This document shows positions 1-9,025 of a stretch of DNA of 64,000 nucleotides, piece by piece. Source of the stretch: Rubrivivax sp. (lineage in GTDB: Bacteria > Pseudomonadota > Gammaproteobacteria > Burkholderiales > Burkholderiaceae_C); NCBI GenBank assembly GCA_020248945.1, contig JADCGQ010000005.1, positions 94,482-158,481 of the forward strand, given 5' to 3'. The translations under genes were made by a program, and so were the position numbers. Every line of letters starts with the position of its first letter. The first letter of the stretch is position 1. The notes below the pieces were generated by a model. The model ran no database searches, was not told where the DNA came from, and saw only the letters and a program-made list of their open reading frames with translations.

Positions 1-1
1 G

Positions 2-298
2 GACGGCAAGCTCGGCCTCGAGGAGCTGACCGGCGGCACCTTCTCCATCAGCAACGGCGGCACCTTCGGCAGCATGCTGAGCACGCCCATCATCAACCCG
101 CCGCAGAGCGCCATCCTGGGCGTGCACGCCACGAAGGACCGCGCCGTGGTCGAGAACGGCCAGGTCGTCGTGCGCCCGATCAACTACCTGGCGATGAGCT
201 ACGACCACCGCATCATCGACGGCCGCGAAGCCGTGCTGGGCCTGGTGACGATGAAGGACGCGCTGGAAGACCCGGCCCGCCTGCTCTTCGATATCTGA
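2..298 (+). CDS. sucB: 2-oxoglutarate dehydrogenase E2 (dihydrolipoyl succinyltransferase), C-terminal fragment
   Basis: Partial at left edge; [29 protein letters not shown] and [13 protein letters not shown] motifs of the E2 catalytic domain; followed by lpdA. Confidence 0.93.
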   Translation, partial: DGKLGLEELTGGTFSISNGGTFGSMLSTPIINPPQSAILGVHATKDRAVVENGQVVVRPINYLAMSYDHRIIDGREAVLGLVTMKDALEDPARLLFDI

Positions 299-308
299 GG
301 CCGGCACG

Positions 309-1739
309 ATGAGCACCAAGAACTTCGACGTCGTCGTCATCGGCGGCGGCCCCGGCGGCTACATCGCGGCCATCCGGGCGGCGCAGCTGGGCTTCAACAC
401 CGCCTGCATCGACGAGTGGAAAAACGACAAGGGCGGCCCGGCCCCGGGCGGCACTTGCACCAACGTCGGCTGCATCCCGAGCAAGGCGCTGCTGCAGAGC
501 TCCGAGCACTACGAGCAGGCGGCGCACCATTTCGCCGACCACGGCATCGGCCTTGACAACCTCAGCATCGACGTCAAGAAGATGCTGGCGCGCAAGGACA
601 CCGTCGTGAAGCAGAACAACGACGGCATCCTGTACCTGTTCAAGAAGAACAAGATCAGCTTCTTCCACGGTCGTGGCTCGTTCGTCAAGGCGGTGGAGGG
701 TGGCTACGAGGTCGCCGTGGCGGGCGCCGCCAACGACACGCTCGTGGGCAAGCAGATCGTCGTGGCCACCGGCAGCAGCGCACGCGCGCTGCCCGGCGTG
801 CCCTTCGACGAAGACAAGATCCTGAGCAACGACGGCGCGCTGCGCGTGGGCGCGGTGCCCAAGAAGCTGGGCCTCATCGGCGCCGGCGTCATCGGCCTGG
901 AGATGGGCTCGGTGTGGCGCCGCCTGGGTGCCGAGGTCACGGTGCTCGAGGGCCTGCCCACCTTCCTGGGCGCGGTCGACGAGCAGATCGCCAAGGAGGC
1001 CCACAAGGCCTTCACGAAGCAGGGCCTGCAGATCCAGCTCGGCGTGAAGGTGGGCGAGATCAAGGCCACCAAGTCGGGCGTCAGCATCGCCTACACCACG
1101 GCCGCCGGCGAAGCGCAGACGCTGGCCGTCGACAAGCTCGTGGTCAGCATCGGCCGCGTGCCCAACACCACCGGCCTGAACGCCGAAGCGGTGGGCCTGA
1201 AGCTCGACGAGCGTGGCGCCATCGTCGTCGACGACGAGTGCCGCACCAACCTGCCCGGCGTGTGGGCCGTGGGCGACGTGGTGCGCGGCCCGATGCTCGC
1301 GCACAAGGCCGAAGAAGAAGGCGTGGCGGTGGCCGAGCGCATCGCCGGCCAGCACGGCCACGTCAACTTCAACACCATCCCCTGGGTCATCTACACCAGC
1401 CCGGAGATCGCCTGGGTCGGCCAGACCGAGCAGCAGCTCAAGGCCGCGGGCCGCGCCTACAAGGCCGGCACCTTCCCGTTCATGGCCAACGGTCGGGCAC
1501 GCGCCTTGGGCGACACCACCGGCATGGTGAAGTTCCTGGCCGATGCGGCGACGGACGAGATCCTCGGCGTGCACATCGTCGGCCCCCAGGCCAGCGAGCT
1601 GATTGCCGAGGCCGTGGTGGCGATGGAGTTCAAGGCCAGCAGCGAGGACATCGCGCGCATCTGCCACGCGCACCCGAGCCTGAGCGAGGCCACCAAGGAA
1701 GCCGCGCTGGCGGTGGACAAGCGGACGCTGAACTTCTGA
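309..1739 (+). CDS. lpdA: dihydrolipoyl dehydrogenase
   Basis: [17 protein letters not shown], redox [17 protein letters not shown]-terminal [15 protein letters not shown]. Confidence 0.96.
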   Translation: MSTKNFDVVVIGGGPGGYIAAIRAAQLGFNTACIDEWKNDKGGPAPGGTCTNVGCIPSKALLQSSEHYEQAAHHFADHGIGLDNLSIDVKKMLARKDTVVKQNNDGILYLFKKNKISFFHGRGSFVKAVEGGYEVAVAGAANDTLVGKQIVVATGSSARALPGVPFDEDKILSNDGALRVGAVPKKLGLIGAGVIGLEMGSVWRRLGAEVTVLEGLPTFLGAVDEQIAKEAHKAFTKQGLQIQLGVKVGEIKATKSGVSIAYTTAAGEAQTLAVDKLVVSIGRVPNTTGLNAEAVGLKLDERGAIVVDDECRTNLPGVWAVGDVVRGPMLAHKAEEEGVAVAERIAGQHGHVNFNTIPWVIYTSPEIAWVGQTEQQLKAAGRAYKAGTFPFMANGRARALGDTTGMVKFLADAATDEILGVHIVGPQASELIAEAVVAMEFKASSEDIARICHAHPSLSEATKEAALAVDKRTLNF

Positions 1740-1742
1740 GCC

Positions 1743-3404
1743 ATGCCTTACGGCGGCGCTGACGACACCCGCGCGACGTCCGAGCTGCCCGCCGCGCTGC
1801 TGGAGGCGCGGCGGCGCAATGCGGCCGCGCAGTTCCGGCAGGCCTGGGTCCTGGCGGCACCGGTGTTTCCGCAGGCCCGTGATCGCGCCGACTGGTTGGT
1901 GGCCGCCGAAGCGGCGCTGCTGCTGGCCCGGGCCAGCGGCAACCTGCGCGACCAGGCCGAGGCGCTGCGCTGGGTGCACGAGGCCATGCAGGCCGCCGCC
2001 GCGGCCAGCCGCGCCGACCTGGTGTGCGCCGCCTGGATCGAGGCGGCCCGGACCCACGCGCGCGACGAAGACGGCGCCTCCGCGCAGCGGGCCATCGACG
2101 AGGCGCTGGCCCTGGTGCCTCAGCTGGCCTCGGCCGAGGCCATCGAGTCCGCCTACAGCGGCCTCACCGCCGTCTACAGCGAGCTCGGGCTCACGAGCCT
2201 GGCCGTGGCCTGTGGCCGGCATGCTCTGGAGTACGCCGAGCTCAGCCACGAGGTCGCGCGCGTCTGCATGGCACGCACGAACTTCCTCATCATCGGTGCC
2301 GTGGCCTGCGAGCAGGCGCTGGAGCCCGATCCCCCCCTGGCGCAGCGGCTGCTGGCCGAGCTGAGGCCGCAGCTCGAGCGGCTGCGCCACGAGGTGCCGC
2401 AGGTCGGCACGCCGCTGGCGCAGGCGCGCCTGCTGCGCGTGGCCGGCGCGCTGGCGGTGTGCGAGGAGCGCTGGGCCGAGGCCGCCGATGACTTCACGCA
2501 GCTCACCGCGTACGCGGGCCATCTGCCGCCGCAGCTGCTGAACTCGGCGTGGATCGAACTCGGGCTTGTGCTGCGCCGCCTGGGCCAGCACGAGGCCGCG
2601 TTGCACAGCGGCCGCCAGGCCGAGGCCTGCAACCCGGTGCCACACGCGCCGCGCCGCTGGGTGGACCTGCGGCGGCTGGCGCTCATCCGGGATCTCACCG
2701 GCGAGTCCCAGGAGGCGTTCGCGCTGCTTCGCCGCAGTCAGGATCGCCGCCACCACATCGTCATGTCGGCGCTGGAGTCACGGGCCGACATGCTCAGCGC
2801 GCGGCTGGACGAGCAATCGCTGCGGCTGGAGAACGAGGGCCTGCGCCGATCCAACGCGAGCCTGCGCGCCAGCGTGGCCGACATCGCGCGCCTGGCCGAG
2901 ACCGACCCCCTGACCGGCCTGCTCAACCGCCGCGGCCTCGAGGCGGCCTGGGCCGGGCTCGCGGGGCCCGAGGGCCAGCAGCGCCTGCTGGGCATGGTGG
3001 ACATCGACCACTTCAAGCAGGTCAATGACCGCCACTCGCACATCGTCGGCGACGCTGTGCTGCGGCAGGTGGCCCGGCTGATGAGCCACGAGCTGCGCGG
3101 CAGCGACCGCATGGCCCGCTACGGCGGCGAGGAGTTCGCCGCGCTCGTGGTGGGCGCCGACCCCGTGGCGGGCACCCCGGTGTTCGAGCGCCTGCGGCGC
3201 GTTGTCGAGCAGCACGACTGGTCGCGCATCGCACCCGGGCTGCGGCTGAGCATCAGCATCGGCGTGGTGCGCGTGGCGCGCGGCGAGTCCCTCGAGGCGG
3301 CGGCGGCCCGCGCCGACAAGCTGCTCTACCTGGCCAAGGCCGCGGGGCGCAACCGGGTGCTCGTCGACGAGGGCCCCGGACCCGGCGCGGAGGCGCTGGC
3401 ATGA
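1743..3404 (+). CDS. GGDEF diguanylate cyclase with N-terminal TPR-like helical region
   Basis: LAETDPLTGLLNRRGLE, RYGGEEFAALV, SISIGVV; N-terminal half rich in TPR-like Ala/Leu/Glu helices. Confidence 0.9.
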   Translation: MPYGGADDTRATSELPAALLEARRRNAAAQFRQAWVLAAPVFPQARDRADWLVAAEAALLLARASGNLRDQAEALRWVHEAMQAAAAASRADLVCAAWIEAARTHARDEDGASAQRAIDEALALVPQLASAEAIESAYSGLTAVYSELGLTSLAVACGRHALEYAELSHEVARVCMARTNFLIIGAVACEQALEPDPPLAQRLLAELRPQLERLRHEVPQVGTPLAQARLLRVAGALAVCEERWAEAADDFTQLTAYAGHLPPQLLNSAWIELGLVLRRLGQHEAALHSGRQAEACNPVPHAPRRWVDLRRLALIRDLTGESQEAFALLRRSQDRRHHIVMSALESRADMLSARLDEQSLRLENEGLRRSNASLRASVADIARLAETDPLTGLLNRRGLEAAWAGLAGPEGQQRLLGMVDIDHFKQVNDRHSHIVGDAVLRQVARLMSHELRGSDRMARYGGEEFAALVVGADPVAGTPVFERLRRVVEQHDWSRIAPGLRLSISIGVVRVARGESLEAAAARADKLLYLAKAAGRNRVLVDEGPGPGAEALA

Positions 3405-4501
3405 GCGCGGTGGCTGCGCTCTACCAGCGCCAGCTCGCCGAACGCGGCTACCAGTCCGACGAGGCGCAGCTGCACGCCGTGGCCGCGCTGTCGCGCTGCG
3501 AGCGCGAATGGGCCGACTACAAGGCCCGCCGCGGCAACCCACTCACCAAGCTGCTGCTGCGCCCGCCCATCCCGCGTGGCGTGTACATGTGGGGTGGGGT
3601 GGGGCGCGGCAAGAGCTTCCTGATGGACTGCTTCTTCCAGGCCGTGCCCTTGACGCGCAAGACGCGGCTGCACTTCCACGAGTTCATGCGCGAGGTGCAC
3701 CGCGAGCTGCAAGACCTGAAGGGCACCGCCGACCCGCTCGACGAACTCGGCCGCCGCATCGCGCGCCGCTTCCGCCTGATCTGCTTCGACGAGTTCCACG
3801 TCGCCGACGTCACTGACGCGATGATCCTGCACCGGCTGCTGGCCGCGCTGTTCGACAACCGCGTGAGCATCATCGCGACCAGCAACTTCCACCCCGACGG
3901 CCTGTACCCCAACGGCTTGCACCGCGACCGCATCCTGCCCGCCATCGAGCTGCTGAAGGCCAAGATGGAGGTCGTCAACGTCGACGCCGGCAACGACTAC
4001 CGCCAGCGCACGCTCGAAAAGCTGCCGATGCTGCACACGCCGCTGGGCCCGCAGGCCGACGCGGCGCTGGAGGCGGCCTTCGAAGGCCTGCGCGAGGCGC
4101 AGGATGAGCCGCCCGTGCTGAACATCGAGCACCGCGAGATCCGCGCCGTGCGCCGCGCCGGTGGCGTGGTGTGGTTCGACTTCCGCACGCTGTGCGGCGG
4201 GCCGCGATCGCAGAACGACTACCTCGAGCTCGCCAGCCGCTTCCACACCGTGCTGCTGGGCAGTGTGCCGCAGATGCCGCCGCGGCTGGCCAGCGAGGCG
4301 CGGCGCTTCACCTGGCTGGTCGACGTGCTTTACGACCGTCGCGTGAAGCTGATCCTCTCCACCGCCGTGCCACCCGAGCAGCTGTACACCGAAGGCCCGC
4401 TCGCGCACGAGTTCCCGCGCACCGTGTCTCGACTGGCCGAGATGCAGTCGGCCGAGTACCTGGCCGAGGCGCGGCGCACGGTCGACACCTCGCTGACCTG
4501 A
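3401..4501 (+). CDS. zapE: cell division protein ZapE / AFG1-like ATPase
   Basis: GVYMWGGVGRGKSFLMDCFF Walker A, CFDEFHVADVTDAMIL Walker B, SNFHPDGLYPNGLHRDRILP; ATGA overlap with upstream gene. Confidence 0.93.
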   Translation: MSAVAALYQRQLAERGYQSDEAQLHAVAALSRCEREWADYKARRGNPLTKLLLRPPIPRGVYMWGGVGRGKSFLMDCFFQAVPLTRKTRLHFHEFMREVHRELQDLKGTADPLDELGRRIARRFRLICFDEFHVADVTDAMILHRLLAALFDNRVSIIATSNFHPDGLYPNGLHRDRILPAIELLKAKMEVVNVDAGNDYRQRTLEKLPMLHTPLGPQADAALEAAFEGLREAQDEPPVLNIEHREIRAVRRAGGVVWFDFRTLCGGPRSQNDYLELASRFHTVLLGSVPQMPPRLASEARRFTWLVDVLYDRRVKLILSTAVPPEQLYTEGPLAHEFPRTVSRLAEMQSAEYLAEARRTVDTSLT

Positions 4502-5127
4502 TGGCCTGCCTGCGCCCTTTGTTCATGTGGATCGCGCTGGCCCTGGCGGCCGCAGTGCCCCCTGTCCAGGCCGACGATGCTCGTCAGCGCCTGGTGGCCG
4601 AGCGCGCGGCGCTGCAGCAGCGCTTCGCTGCCGAGGAGCGCGCCTGCGCCGATCGATTTGCCGTCACGGCCTGCATCGACGAGGTGCGCTCGCGCCAGCG
4701 CGCCGCACTCGCGCCGCTGCGCGAGCAGGAACTGCGCATCGACGAGGTCGAGCGCCAGCGCCGGGCCGACGAGCGGCGCGCCGCGGTGGCCCAGAAACAG
4801 GCCGATGTGGCCCGCCGGCCGCTGCCACCGCCGGCGCCGGAGCTGCGCCTGCGCGAACCTGCCGTTGCCGCGAGCGCCGCGCAGGCGGCGCCGGCCGGCA
4901 CCGGGCCACCGCGCCGAGCCGTGGCGCCCTCGCGTGATGCGGCGGCCGAATCCGCCGAGGCGGCCCAAAGAGCCCGCAGCCTGCAGGAGGCGCGCGAACG
5001 TGCCGAGGCTGCCGAAGCCCGCATCCGCGAGCGACGGGCGCGCCAGAAGGAAGCCCTGGCCGCCAAGGGGCGGCAGCCCGACAGCCTGCCCAGGCCCGGC
5101 GCCACCGCGTCGGCGCCTGCGCGCTGA
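4501..5127 (+). CDS. hypothetical exported coiled-coil protein
   Basis: MACLRPLFMWIALALAAAVPPVQA signal-like N-terminus followed by Arg/Glu/Ala-rich coiled coil; TGATG overlap with zapE. Confidence 0.75.
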   Translation: MACLRPLFMWIALALAAAVPPVQADDARQRLVAERAALQQRFAAEERACADRFAVTACIDEVRSRQRAALAPLREQELRIDEVERQRRADERRAAVAQKQADVARRPLPPPAPELRLREPAVAASAAQAAPAGTGPPRRAVAPSRDAAAESAEAAQRARSLQEARERAEAAEARIRERRARQKEALAAKGRQPDSLPRPGATASAPAR

Positions 5128-5140
5128 GGCCGCGCCGCGC

Positions 5141-5908
5141 CTACTTCAGCGGGTCGACGCGGGCCAGCGCCAGCGAGAGGTTGTCGCCGCCGCCGCGCGC
5201 GCGCTGGCGGGCCTTGGAGATGAGCATCTCGCTTGCCTCGCGCGGGGGCAGGGCGTGCAGGATGGCGCCGATCTCCTTGGGCGTGAAGTAGTGCCACAAG
5301 CCGTCGGAGCAGGCGATGAGGCTGTCGCCGAACTCCAGCTTCTCGATGTGCCACAGCGCGATCGGCGGGTCGGCATGGGTGCCCAGGCAGCCGGTGAGCA
5401 GGTTGCTCTGCGGGTGCGTGTTGGCGGCGTCTTCGCTGATCTTGCCTTCGTCGATGAGGCGCTGCACGAAGCTGTGGTCGATGGTGCGGCGCATCATCTC
5501 GGCACCGCGGAAGTGGTACACGCGCGAATCGCCGGCATGGATGACGTGGCATTCCATGTTCGGGCTCACGTGGTACGCCGCCAGCGTGCTGTGCGGCTCT
5601 TCTTCGGAGGTGATGGCGGTGAGCTTGATCATCAGGTGCGACTCGGTCACCACCTGCTTGAGCATCTCGCCGGCGTCGTCTTCCAGCGGGGCGAAGCGCT
5701 CGTAGATCTGGCGTGCCGTCAGTCGCACCTGGTCGGCCGCCTTGCGGCCACCGCTCTTGCCGCCCATGCCGTCGGCCACGATGGCCATGACCGAGCCCTG
5801 CGTTCGCGGGTGCGGGATCACCTCGACCTGGTCCTGCTGGTAAGCGCGGTCGCCGCGGTGCAAGCCCGTGGCGGCGCTGAAACGGAACGGAACGGTCGTG
5901 ATGGCCAT
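5141..5908 (-). CDS. PP2C-family serine/threonine protein phosphatase
   Basis: MAITTVPFRFSAATGLHRGDRAYQQDQ..VADGMGGKSGG..HAGDSRVYHF..ACSDGLWHYF..GGGDNLSLALARV. Confidence 0.9.
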   Translation of the reverse strand: MAITTVPFRFSAATGLHRGDRAYQQDQVEVIPHPRTQGSVMAIVADGMGGKSGGRKAADQVRLTARQIYERFAPLEDDAGEMLKQVVTESHLMIKLTAITSEEEPHSTLAAYHVSPNMECHVIHAGDSRVYHFRGAEMMRRTIDHSFVQRLIDEGKISEDAANTHPQSNLLTGCLGTHADPPIALWHIEKLEFGDSLIACSDGLWHYFTPKEIGAILHALPPREASEMLISKARQRARGGGDNLSLALARVDPLK

Positions 5909-5963
5909 GCGGGAAATATAAACTCGTGCTGCTCGACGCCACCGGCGATTCACCGGCGATTCG

Positions 5964-6164
5964 ATGGACCAGAACCTGCATTCCCCACAGCGCCTGCTGA
6001 TCGAACTGCGCATCGAGCACGCCGATCTCGACGACCTCATCGACGCCCGCGGTGTCGTGCCGGTCGACGAGCTCGCGGTGCGCCGCCTCAAGAAGCGCCG
6101 GCTGTTGCTGCGCGACCAGATCGCGCGCCTGGAGGCCGAGCTCGACCCGCCGGAGCCGGCCTGA
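5964..6164 (+). CDS. DUF465 (YdcH-like) small protein
   Basis: 66 aa, LKKRRLLLRDQIARLEAEL C-terminal motif typical of DUF465 family. Confidence 0.78.
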   Translation: MDQNLHSPQRLLIELRIEHADLDDLIDARGVVPVDELAVRRLKKRRLLLRDQIARLEAELDPPEPA

Positions 6165-8122
6165 GCGCCGATCTCGTCAGCGCCGTCGCGCAGGCCTTCG
6201 CGGGCGATGGCCCGCTGGCGCGCCAGGTCGGCGGCTTCATGCCGCGGCCGCAGCAGGACCGCCTGGCGCTGCGCATCGCCGAAGCCATCGACTCGCGCGA
6301 GGCCCTGGTGGCCGAAGCCGGCACCGGCGTCGGCAAGACCTTCGCCTACCTCGTGCCGCTGCTGCTGAGCGGGCGCCGGGCGCTCGTCAGCACCGCCACC
6401 AAGAGCCTGCAGGACCAGCTGTTCCTGCGCGACCTGCCCAAGCTGTGTGACGTGCTCGGCCTGCCCACCCGGCTGGCTTTGCTCAAGGGGCGCGCGAGCT
6501 ATCTGTGCCGCTGGCGGCTGCAGCAGGCGCAGCACGGGGCGCAGCTGCCCGATCGCTTTGCCGTGCGCGCGCTGCAGCGCGTGGCCGTCTGGGCCCAGGG
6601 CACGGCCACGGGCGACCTGGCCGAGATCGAAGGCCTGGACGAACGCTCGCCAGTGATCCCGCTCGTCACCAGCACGCGCGACAACTGCCTCGGCACCGAT
6701 TGCCCCGAGTACCGCGCCTGCCACGTGATGCAGGCGCGGCGCGAGGCGATGGCCGCCGATGTCGTCGTCGTCAACCACCACCTGTTCTTTGCCGACCTCA
6801 CGCTGCGCGACAGTGGCGTGGCCGAGCTGCTGCCCACGGTGGACGTGGCGGTGTTCGACGAGGCCCATCAGCTCGTCGAGGCCGGCGTGCAGTTCCTGGG
6901 CACGCAGCTGGCCAGCGGTGTGGCGCTGGAGCTGGCGCGTGACGCGCTGGCTGCCGGCCTGCAGCACGCCCGCGGCCTGCTGCCCTGGGCCGATCTGCAG
7001 GCCGCGCTGGAGCGCGCAGCACGCGAGCTGCGCCTGGCGGCAGCCGGCCCGCTGCGGGGCGACTCGGCCGGGCGCGGCGTGATCAAGCGCCGCTGGGAAG
7101 ACTGCGAATCGGCCCTGGCCGGGGCCCTGCCGGCGCTGGCCGATGCCGCACGCGAGCTGGCCGACGCGCTGGCCTCGGTGGCCGAGACGGCGCCCGACTT
7201 TCCGCGCCTGGAGCAGCGGGCGCGCACGTTGGCTGCCCTGGCCGGGCACTTCGGCGAAGAAGCCGAGTCGGGCCACGTGCGCTGGGTCGATGTCACGCCG
7301 CACCAGGCGCGGCTCGTGGAGTCGCCGCTGGACATCCGCGAGATGATGCAGGGCCAGCGCGCGAGCGCACCGAAGGCCTGGGTCTTCACCTCGGCGACGC
7401 TGGGCGACGACGACGCGCTGAGCTGGTTCACGCGTCGCGCCGGGCTCGAAGACGCCGGCACGCTGCGGGTCGGCAGCCCCTTCGACTACGCCGCGAACGC
7501 CCGCGTCTGGGTGCCGCAGCGCTTTCCGCTGCCCAATGCACAAGCCCACCCGGCGGCCGTGGGCGCCCTGGCGGGCCGGCTGGCGCGGGCGCTGGGCGGC
7601 CGTTGCTTCGTGCTCACCACCACCTTGCGCGTGCTGCCGCTGGTGGCCGAGGCGCTGGCCGCCGCGGCGCCGGAGCTGACCTTGCTGGTGCAGGGCAGCG
7701 AGCCGCGCCGCGCGCTGCTGCAGCGCTTTGGCGACGGCCGCGGCGCCGTGCTCGTGGGCTCTGCCAGCTTCTGGGAGGGTATCGACATGCCCGGCGACGC
7801 GCTGCAGTGCGTCTTGATCGACAAGCTGCCGTTCCCGCCCCCGGGCGACCCGTTGGTGGAGGCGCGTGTGAAGCAACTGCGCGACGAGGGCCGCAACCCC
7901 TTCGACGACTACTTCGTAGCCGAGGCGGCGGTGTCGCTGAAGCAGGGCGCCGGCCGCTTGATCCGCACCGAAACCGACCGGGGACTGCTGGTGCTGTGCG
8001 ATCCGCGCCTGGCGCAGATGCGTTACGGTCGCCGCCTGCTGGCCGCGTTGCCGCCGATGGGACAGTTGCCCGACGAGGCGGCGGCGCTGGACTGGCTGGC
8101 CGAGCTGGCCTCAGCTCATTGA
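6161..8122 (+). CDS. ATP-dependent DNA helicase, DinG/YoaA family
   Basis: EAGTGVGKTFAYLVP, FDEAHQL, SATLGDDDALSWF, GSASFWEGIDMPGDAL, QGAGRLIRTETDRG. No ATG/GTG/TTG near the conserved N-terminus; CTG at 6161 proposed (next ATG 6239). Confidence 0.9.
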   Translation: MSADLVSAVAQAFAGDGPLARQVGGFMPRPQQDRLALRIAEAIDSREALVAEAGTGVGKTFAYLVPLLLSGRRALVSTATKSLQDQLFLRDLPKLCDVLGLPTRLALLKGRASYLCRWRLQQAQHGAQLPDRFAVRALQRVAVWAQGTATGDLAEIEGLDERSPVIPLVTSTRDNCLGTDCPEYRACHVMQARREAMAADVVVVNHHLFFADLTLRDSGVAELLPTVDVAVFDEAHQLVEAGVQFLGTQLASGVALELARDALAAGLQHARGLLPWADLQAALERAARELRLAAAGPLRGDSAGRGVIKRRWEDCESALAGALPALADAARELADALASVAETAPDFPRLEQRARTLAALAGHFGEEAESGHVRWVDVTPHQARLVESPLDIREMMQGQRASAPKAWVFTSATLGDDDALSWFTRRAGLEDAGTLRVGSPFDYAANARVWVPQRFPLPNAQAHPAAVGALAGRLARALGGRCFVLTTTLRVLPLVAEALAAAAPELTLLVQGSEPRRALLQRFGDGRGAVLVGSASFWEGIDMPGDALQCVLIDKLPFPPPGDPLVEARVKQLRDEGRNPFDDYFVAEAAVSLKQGAGRLIRTETDRGLLVLCDPRLAQMRYGRRLLAALPPMGQLPDEAAALDWLAELASAH

Positions 8123-8165
8123 GATCGGCGCGTCGGGCCCGGCAAGCCGGGCGCCGCTGCGCCCG

Positions 8166-9011
8166 TCACCAGAGCTTCCACCAGGCCTTGCCCGATTCGC
8201 GGGCCAGGAAGCCCCGGCTGAGGAACTCGCTGTTGGGGAAGTTCTGCTTCAGCACCCGTTCTGTGGCATCGCGCAGCGAGGTCATCTGCAGCTTCTCGTA
8301 GCTCTGCATCAGGATGAACAGCGCTTCTTCGGCGGCCGGCGCCTGCTGGTACTCGGTCACCGCCACCTGGGCGCGGTTGACCGCGGCGAGGTAGGCGCCA
8401 CGGCGGAAGTAGTAGCGCGCCACGTGCACCTCATGCGCGGCCAGCGTGTGCAGGATGTGGTTCATGCGCAGCCGTGAATCGGCCGCGTAGCGCGACTGCG
8501 GGAACTGGTCGATCAGCTGCTTGAAGGCCTGCCAGGCGTCGCGCGCGGCGCGCTGGTCGCGTTCTGAGATGTCCTGGCTGGCGATGCGGCCGATGAGCCC
8601 GAGGTCGTCGTTGAAGTTGATCACACCCTTCAGGTAGAAGGCGTAGTCGAGCGCCGGGCTGCTGGGGTTGAGCTTGATGAAGCGGTCGATCGTCGACAGC
8701 GCCGTGGCCTTCTCACCCGAGCGCCAGTTGGCGTAGGCCAGGTCGAGCAGCGCTTGCTGCGCCAGCAGCGAACCGGCCGCGAGGCCCTCGATGCGGCCCA
8801 GCAACTGGATGGCGCGGTCGAAGGCGCCGGCTTCCATGTCGTCGCGGGCCTCGCGGTACAGACGCTCGGCCTGCGCAGCGGGGGTGATGGTCGGGTCGGG
8901 TGTCGATCCGCAGGCGGCCAGCAAGGCCACCAGCGCGACAATCGATGCCTTGCGCACCGCCGGGCTGATTCGCGTCTTCCACACAGTGTCTGTCTCGATC
9001 GCCCGGTCCAT
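8166..9011 (-). CDS. bamD: outer membrane protein assembly factor BamD
   Basis: Lipobox LVALLAACGS, TPR repeats, YLKGVINFNDDLGLIGRIASQD typical of BamD/ComL; divergent from rluD. Confidence 0.92.
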   Translation of the reverse strand: MDRAIETDTVWKTRISPAVRKASIVALVALLAACGSTPDPTITPAAQAERLYREARDDMEAGAFDRAIQLLGRIEGLAAGSLLAQQALLDLAYANWRSGEKATALSTIDRFIKLNPSSPALDYAFYLKGVINFNDDLGLIGRIASQDISERDQRAARDAWQAFKQLIDQFPQSRYAADSRLRMNHILHTLAAHEVHVARYYFRRGAYLAAVNRAQVAVTEYQQAPAAEEALFILMQSYEKLQMTSLRDATERVLKQNFPNSEFLSRGFLARESGKAWWKLW

Positions 9012-9025
9012 GAACAAAACGGCGG

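Noticed and set aside
213-2756. 847-aa antisense ORF (and similar long antisense ORFs at 5141-7876, 10601-13336, 24241-26703, 30225-32687, 47397-49910, 55689-58010)
   Set aside because: Mirror frames of strongly supported genes in GC-rich DNA with GC3 bias; Arg/Ala/His/Gln-rich translations with no recognisable domains.
4171-4500. N-terminal extension of the coiled-coil protein ORF
   Set aside because: Overlaps zapE in another frame; signal-like N-terminus begins at ATG 4501.
4577-6160. Upstream extension of the DinG ORF (1181 aa version)
   Set aside because: Runs out of frame through the coiled-coil gene, antisense to the phosphatase and through DUF465; low-complexity Arg/Ala translation.
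8137-8152. GCCCGG-CAAG-CCGGGC hairpin between dinG and bamD
   Set aside because: Short stem without T tract; not strong enough to call a terminator.
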